From Gavia stellata (lineage: Eukaryota; Chordata; Aves; Gaviiformes; Gaviidae), in the NCBI RefSeq assembly GCF_030936135.1, contig NC_082632.1, forward strand, positions 248,001 to 312,000: a stretch of 64,000 bases of DNA, read 5' to 3'. The number at the start of each line of letters is the position of its first letter. The stretch's first letter is position 1. A model generated the notes under the pieces. That model had not been told where the DNA came from, ran no database searches, and saw nothing but the letters and a program-made list of their open reading frames with translations. A program made the position numbers and the translations under genes. Shown one piece after another: positions 57,542 through 64,000 of the stretch.

Positions 57542-60500
57542 ATGGAGCCGGGCCGCCCCGGTCGGCAGCGGGCCCCCGATTGCATCCGACGGCAGAAGCG
57601 CCGGGAGCTGGACGCTCGCCGCAGCAAGTGCCGCATCCGCATCGGGGGGCACCTGGAGCGCTGGTGTCGCCTCAAGGAGCAGCTCGGCTTCGCCCTGCAC
57701 TCCCAGTTGGCCCAGTTCCTCCTCGACAGGTCGGTGCGGAGGGGGCTGCAAAAGTCTTAAGAACTCCTTAAAATCCCTTGGGATGGGGAAAAGAAAGGTT
57801 TACCCTCGCTCACGCTCCCTCTTCCCACTGCAGGTACAGCTCCCATGGCTGCGTCTGGAGCCCAGGTAGGTGCCTTCCACCCCACATCCACGTTGGCCTC
57901 GATTATTTTGGGTCCAAAAGAGGTTTATGGTGAAGAGAGAAGATTCCTGGTGCATTGGGTGCTGGAGATGCACCTGGAGATGCTCACCCCCCGAGCGGGA
58001 GGCGAATCGCTCCCTGGGCTGGGCTGCGTTGGGGTTGTTGGCATCCTCAGCTCTTTTTTGGGGGGACTATGTGAGATTTTGGGGGTTGCTAAAAAACGGG
58101 AGCTCTTCATGTGGTGGAAACATCAAAGCCTGCATGAGAAGGTGGAGAAGGTGGAGGGAGACCCTTGCAGATGTCCCACCCGCCCTACGCTGGTTTTGCA
58201 CGACGGAGAATAATGGAAGAGCTGAAGTTTGGAGCTGTTTTTTACGGATTTGTCTGGTTTTTGTGCCTTCCCAGGCGAGCCGGAGCCCAACCTTCTCCAT
58301 GCCGATGCCCTGCAGCGCCTGGTCGTCCTGTCCCACGGTCACGGCCAAGAGTGTGGTTTCATCCCCGACGTGAAGCCCCCGGCCCCGGGCAGCACGTCCC
58401 AGCTGGTGTGGGAGTGCGTGGCCGGGCACAGCTTCTCCTGGGGCGTCCCCGGGGCGGCGGGGGACCGTACCCCCACAGCCGGCCACCACGGAGAGGACCA
58501 ACGTGGGGATTCGGGGTGCAGCTCCGCACCAGCCACTGGCCGCCGGCGCTCGCTCCGGCGAGCAGGGCTGGCCGCCGAGTCCGGCTCTGGGAAGGATGAA
58601 GCCGAACCGGAGGTAGCAGCTCAGTCACCCATCGGCGATGGGGACCGGAGGGAAGAGCCGGGAGCTGATGGTGATGATGGCAGCACAGGTGAGCTCCTCT
58701 GTGTCCCCTTCTCCACCCTCATTTCCCCGTTGGCCTCTTGATTCCCCATCTTCAGCCCTTCTCCCAGTCCCAGGGGTGCATCGACCACCTTCCCACTAGG
58801 ATCGGATGTTCCCCTGTTGCATCCCTCTCACTCCTGACATGGCAGCACCATCACGTAAAACAAATCTGTAGGGCTTTGCTGGAAAAACAGGTAGAGGAGT
58901 CTCCCACCGGGCTTGTTCCTACCACAAAACAAGCCCGTAACTTCTCCATCCCGTCCTCCCCCTGGAAAAGCAGAGCTGGGAGACCTCAGGTTCATTACAG
59001 GCGTTGAGCAGAAGACCTCGCTGAGCCCACACAGATGCAGTTCCCAGCAGTTTCCAAGAGCCACAGCTCTTGTCGTTTATCCAAACTGAAAACCAGGGAG
59101 AAAAATCCTGCAGTAGCTACTTGAGAAGAGGTTCAGCTTCTTCCAGTAGAGTATTTTGGAGTAACTTGGCCCTCATTTCTTCTGGTCAGCGTGATGGCAC
59201 CATGCAGGTCCTTTCCAACACCTGCAGGCTTCTCAACCCTGCTGCCAGATCCGCTCCCCATCCTCCTCCTCCCTCCTCTGCCTCTCCCAACATCCTGGCT
59301 CAACCAGCCCCGCTTCAATTTACCGCAACTCCTGTCATCCTCTTGCAGCTCCCCAAGTGCCGACGGAGACAGGGACCATAGCAAAAGATCACGGGAGGTG
59401 AGTGGTGGCACGCATGAGTCTTTGCCCGGTGTATAACTGAGCTCTTCGGAGCTGAAGGTCAAGTTTGGACCCATCCGTCTCATCCCTTGAGTTCTCCGAC
59501 GGGCAGCCAACATTTTAACGAAGACCTTCCATGATAAAACCTGTTGCGGTAGAGTTGACTGTGACCGTTGTGTTCCTGCAGCGTGCCCATCCCGGAGAAG
59601 AAAGCGGAGCAGGGGGCTGAGCCCCAAGAAGAGGAGGAGGAAGAGGAGGATGAGGACTTCGCCGAGGACGATGACCTCGCCTACACAGATGACCTGCGCG
59701 ATGAGAACTACCACCCATCTCTGGACAGGTGAGGAGTGCTTAATGCTGCTGGGAAGGAGCCTGTGGACTGGGACCACGTGAGAGCGAGTCCACAGGCTCC
59801 CAGTCACACCATCCCAGTCCAGACGGGTATCACACTGGGAGCGTTTCAGACCTTACATCTCTGCCCCCTCTCGTCTTGCTACAGCTGACCCTAGCAGAGA
59901 TGGGAGGAGATGGGAATAATGTCCTTATGTCACCTAAATAAGGTGCTTCTGAGCTCAAAAGGGCACAGCCCTGTGGGGAGGCACCTTCTTTCACTGTATC
60001 TCTGCCTGGGTGAGGGTCTTTGCCACGTCCAACCAATGTCCTGCCACGTCCAACCAATGTCCTGCCACGTCCAACCAATGTCCTACCACGTCCAACCATG
60101 TCCTACCACGTCCAACCATCTAAACCATCTTGCCTATCCCGTCTTCTCCCCCAGCGACTCTGAGCCACAGCGACGACAAAGCCAGACCAAAGCCCGTAAG
60201 AAACCCGTGAAGGAGGAGCAGCCCCTGAATGAGCTGAGCCTGACCAGCTCCGGCCCGTCGGAGGAGAAGGTTGGACGAGTCAGGTGAGTCATGACGGCCG
60301 CCTCGGTGTGGTGACGCTGGGGACGGGCATCGGGGTGCCTGTCTTGGGCCATCCATCTCTCCGTGGCCACTGAAGGAGTGTTTTGGGGCACGTTGGAGAT
60401 GCTGCTGCTTTCCACGCTGAGAAACCAGATGGAAACCATCCAACCCAACAACAAACGATGTTCAAGCTCTGAGCGCGGGGCCGGGCGAGAACCGTGTGTC

Positions 60501-63500
60501 CCCGAGGGGGGTTTAATCCTTCTCCTCGCGGTACCGTCGTCCGCAGGGCAGAGCTGCGTTGTTTGGCCTCGTTGGGTGTTGGAGCTTGCAAAGGCGGGGG
60601 ATCTGCCGTGCGGATCTCGCTACGGGAGGGACTTAACGAGTCTTGGTTTCATCGGCTGTGTCTCTCACGGAGCTGGTCCCCGTGCTCGGGTGGCCGGGGA
60701 GCGAGGACATGCTGCTTGGGCAGGGGTTGAAGACCCCTTAAACCACCACCGTGGTGGGCGTTGAAGCCCTTCTTTCACATATATAAAGCCTCCCAGCAGC
60801 CTGGAGGTTTGCAGCAGCAAAAAATCCATACCTTCCACCCCCTGCATAAGCACAGAGACTCCTGTCTCCACCTATAGATATTGGGCTTCTCCAGCAGCCG
60901 GAGCAGCTCTATACGGCCCAGCTATATTGCCCAGCAGCTCAAGCCCATGGGGAGAGCTGACGGCAGCGCTGCCAACCTCAAGTGTTGGCCAAGGGACAGC
61001 TTGATAACGACCGCAATTATTTAATTCGCAAGCACTCTTTACCCCTGCCTGTCTGAGGCTGAGGGTTAGGTTTTAATCTTTCCTTCGCAGCCACGTGGGC
61101 TCAAAATTCACTTTTCTGTTCTAAATAAGCTCAAATCGTCACTCAATTATTTGTTGGGTCTTTCCGCAAGAGGATTAAATAGAGGTTGGTCTCGATGCTG
61201 AAACAAGAGGATGGTCCATGCGTTGCGTCTTGGGTCTGACACACAAGGAGACGTCACCTCGCTGCATTTTCTTACACTTTTAATACGACGAGGGCGTTAA
61301 AATCCCCTTTTTCGTTGGAGTTAGCCAGAGCGACCATGTAACACCGCCTTGCAATGCACTTGCCTTCGTGTGTCCCATGAAAGACGGGACTGACAGCAAA
61401 ACGCACGCCCCAAAACTCACCACGTAAGTATCGTGCTGCTCCGTTAAGGCTTTTATTAATTTGCTTTTCACTTTTACGTGGTATTGCTGCTTCTTTTCGG
61501 TGCTAAACACCCTTCCCGTCTCCTTGCAGCTCTAAAACTGCCCCGTAGCTCCCTGGAAGAGTGAACGCCCTCCTGGAAACCCAGTGCTGGCAAAGGAAAA
61601 TGTGACGGTAAATATGGCATTTGCTTTTCTCCTCTCCCTGACCATCACTGGTCACGTAGCACCAGGGGACACCAGGCTCTAAAATTCAATTTGAGGGTGG
61701 AAAGGTTTGGGTTAGGTCTAAGTAGTTCTTGTCACAGGCCAAAAGTGAATTAAAAGAGGGATTTTTTTCACATCCCTCTGGCATTTTTTGGGTCCTGCAC
61801 GCTTTCCGTTCAAGATCCTGGTGTTCAGACCACCAAAAGTGCCTGAAGATGGCCCTAAGGACCATTGGAGATTTGCAGAAGTGGCTGATGAAAGCAGCCG
61901 TTGACTTTCCTGGGCAACCAGTGTGGTCTCGGAGCTTTTAACCCCCTCTCCAAAGCCCTGCCTAAGCTTTAAGTTGGTGCTGCCCTTTTTAAGGCTGAGC
62001 TTTTGGTTACAGAGGTCTTATTTACAAGCATTTGATTCATTTTCCCCCCCTTTTGTTGCAGCAACTGGAAGAATGGAGATAAAAGGCTATTTTTATGAGC
62101 AAAAGAGAGCGCCTCCAGCCTTCAGTGCATTCATCCTCCTCTCGCTTCCCAAAGGTAATGCCATCGTGAGCTGATAAAACATTTTTTTAAGAGATTGGGG
62201 ACAAAGATGCCCAGCCCCTATTTTTATTCCGTGCTGAGGATGTGGTCCGGCATCGTCGTCTATTAACGATCTCTTTATTTCTCCTCCCCACAAAAGCACG
62301 CCTGGTTTTTGGTTGGTGGGTTTTTTTTAACATATCTTTCTTTGATTTCAGGATGTCAGCCAGAAATAGCTGCTGTTTCCAAGGAGCTGTGGATAATTTA
62401 TAGATGAAACCTGTGTTGATGTGAAGACAGCGAGGCTGGCATGAGGCTGACAGCAATCTTAAATGTCCTGGGACATATCCAAAACCATGTGAAAGATTTC
62501 TTTTGTAATGATAATAAAGAATATATTCCTATCTATAATGTCTGTGCATTTGTTAACAACATCGTTTCCTGCTCTGATGGGGAGAAATATTGGAGTGAAT
62601 TCCCAAAATGGAAGAAATAAGAGAAATGGGCGTCCAGAGGATGATTTTAATGTCGCGTTTGCTCAGAAACCCACCAGCTGCGAGGTTGGAGGACCACAGC
62701 TTCTCGGCTCTGTGCTTGGGGACAAGGAGAGGGGACAAGGGCCTCACTCAAGACGTTTCTTTCCCGTTGCAGCTGCAAGAGGCGAGCGCGGCCGTGCGAC
62801 GAGGACGTGGCCCAGATCGGCCCGAAGAGGATCAGGTACCTGGGGCCGGTGGGGAAGGGGAAGCTGCCGCGCCATTTCCCGGCCCCTCGGGAAGACGAGG
62901 AGGTGCAGCTCAGCCCTTCCGTGGTGGGACACGCTTGGCAAGCGATGCTTGCTCTGATAGGAGCCTCCTGAAGGGCTTTATTTGCTTAAATTAAGCTTTT
63001 GATGGGTGGGTAAGAGGGAAGATGGGTGAGGAGAACCGTGCCAAATCCAAAAGCCACAGCTTTTCCGGCTCTCCTCCCTGCTCACCCTCACTGACGATGG
63101 TTTTCCACCCTCTCTCCTGCAGGAAGGCGGCGAAGCGTGAGATCCTCCTGTGCGACTTCGAAGGCTGTGGCAAGATCTTCTCCAACCGCCAGTACCTGAA
63201 TGTGAGGGCTGGGGGCAACCCTTGGGCTTAAATCCACCTCTCACGCCCCGGGAGGTGCAGCTGAGCCGGGCACGAGCATCCCTTCCTCTCTACACCTCCT
63301 CTGGGGCCACCAGGAGCTTTGGGGACCCACCAGATGGGTCAGGTTTTCCTGCCCAAGCTCCGGTTTGGGTATCTTGGCTGTTGTCCTAGAGCCGGAGTTG
63401 GGCAATCGGAATTGCCCGTGGCTTTCCGAAGCTGGGTAACAGATACAGGAACTTGGCCCCGTGTGTCCAGCAGCAGCTCGGCGTGCCTGAGGTCGCTTCA

Positions 63501-63757
63501 AGTCCCACCACGCGCTTCAGGGAGCGAAACGGGGCGGGGGGTTTGCCACTGGAACGTGGCCTTGGGCTTCCTCCAAGTGCAGCTTCTCAGCACCGACCTC
63601 CTCTCTTCTTACTCCCCTTTTTTTTCCTCCCCAAAACGGCAGCACCACAAGAAGTACCAGCACGTCCACCAGAAGACCTTCACCTGCTCGGAGCCCAGCT
63701 GCGGCAAGTCCTTCAACTTCAAGAAGCATCTCAAGGAGCACGAGAAACTGCACAGCG
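57542..63757 (+). CDS. ZNF692: ZNF692, zinc finger protein (3' part beyond window)
   Basis: Nine coding exons in the window: 57542-57729, 57834-57865, 58275-58688, 59349-59397, 59582-59728, 60155-60283, 62773-62835, 63123-63201 and 63643-63757, about 405 codons so far. The N-terminus (CIRRQKRRELDARRSKCRIR, then ERWCRLKEQLGF) and the segment LVWECVAGHSFSWG match vertebrate ZNF692. An acidic Glu/Asp run, DEDVAQIGPKRIRKAAKRE and the first two C2H2 fingers (CDFEGCGKIFSNRQYLN; CSEPSCGKSFNFKKHLKEH) follow. The remaining fingers lie past the window. The protein is a nuclear DNA-binding transcription factor (AREBP in human). The ATG chosen directly follows the acceptor and leads the conserved region; upstream frames lie in the minisatellite. 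Confidence 0.95.
60021..60120. repeat. 21-bp tandem repeat in a ZNF692 intron
   Basis: Five copies of TGCCACGTCCAACCAATGTCC; the last two are a little shorter. It lies just upstream of the exon at 60155. Confidence 0.9.
61530..62535 (+). other. Possible alternative terminal exons of ZNF692
   Basis: Within the 2.5-kb intron between 60283 and 62773 there are three exon-like blocks with good splice signals: 61530-61607 (CTCCTTGCAG acceptor, GTAAAT donor), 62062-62154 (TTTTGTTGCAG, GTAATG) and 62352 to about 62535 (TTTGATTTCAG). The last ends with AATAAA at 62513. Spliced from the exon ending at 60283, the first block adds only SSKTAP and a stop at 61546-61548, so the rest would be 3' untranslated. 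The product would keep the N-terminal and acidic parts of ZNF692 but no zinc fingers. Alternatively this is a separate noncoding transcript. Confidence 0.45.
62513..62518 (+). promoter_or_regulatory. Intronic polyadenylation signal
   Basis: AATAAA followed by AT-rich and then TGTCTGTG-type sequence, the usual layout of a cleavage site, inside the large ZNF692 intron. Confidence 0.5.
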
Positions 63758-64000
63758 GTGAGTCGGCCACCTCAGCAGGGATACACGGATACACAGATAT
63801 ATACCTCCCTATAGCTCCCCTCCTGCGCTGGTCCCACCTCCGCTGGGCTACAGACGACCATACCCACGTCCTCACCATTCGCATTTGCATCCCCGGTAGA
63901 TGTTACCGCACCCGTTTGCTTTCTGCTCCCGAGACCTACTGTCAATCTCTCATTTATCATCTCCGTTTCTGCACGGAGAAAGCATCACGCCTCCCAAAAT

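Noticed and set aside
56849-57675. Gly-rich minus-strand frames up to 217 codons opposite ZNF692
   Set aside because: They follow the C-rich minisatellite and run antisense to a conserved coding exon.

Overview
The window reads as nuclear DNA of a bird. The evidence is a CR1-type LINE 3' end with the usual avian tail (about 51.70-51.94 kb), GC-rich and gene-dense sequence with short introns, and natural-killer-type C-type lectin genes of the kind described next to the chicken MHC (B-NK and B-Lec). No species can be named, and another sauropsid is not fully excluded. Almost all genes are split into short exons, so I built them by hand from splice sites, intron phase and protein similarity. In every intact lectin model the summed exon length is a multiple of three.

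Layout. Eight type II lectin genes or relics and one immunoglobulin-superfamily gene fill 2.4-49.3 kb. CLEC2/B-Lec-like genes, all on the minus strand: A (2404-6095), C (14066-15969), G (33503-35163), I (47639-49325). KLRB1/B-NK-like genes: B (10144-13044, plus), D (20496-23507, plus, decayed), F (29720-32984, plus, damaged or alternatively spliced), H (40591-44365, minus). Gene E (25022-28052, plus) encodes a receptor with two Ig-like domains. A/B and C/D are head-to-head pairs, repeating one unit; F/G are tail-to-tail; H and I are in tandem. B and H carry an ITIM (VYADL or IYADL) and should be inhibitory. D and F have different cytoplasmic exons without it.

A CpG-rich segment with two CCAAT boxes (50.2-51.3 kb) and a gene-poor stretch with the CR1 copy separate the cluster from ZNF692 (57542 to beyond the window end, plus strand). 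ZNF692 has a CpG-island promoter with ZNF143, NRF1 and YY1 sites. Its start codon lies in the last unit of a C-rich minisatellite. A possible set of alternative terminal exons sits in its large intron and would give a protein without zinc fingers.

Functionally, KLRB1-type receptors and CLEC2-type proteins are receptor-ligand partners in mammals, and their close linkage here fits inherited pairs. The Ig receptor has an arginine in its membrane segment and a short tail without signalling motifs, which fits an activating receptor that uses an adaptor. No CRISPR, tRNA, rRNA or recognisable retrovirus copy was seen. Simple repeats are abundant, notably 0.7, 5.3, 6.5-7.2, 8.0-9.5, 16.3, 56.6-57.5 and 60.0 kb.
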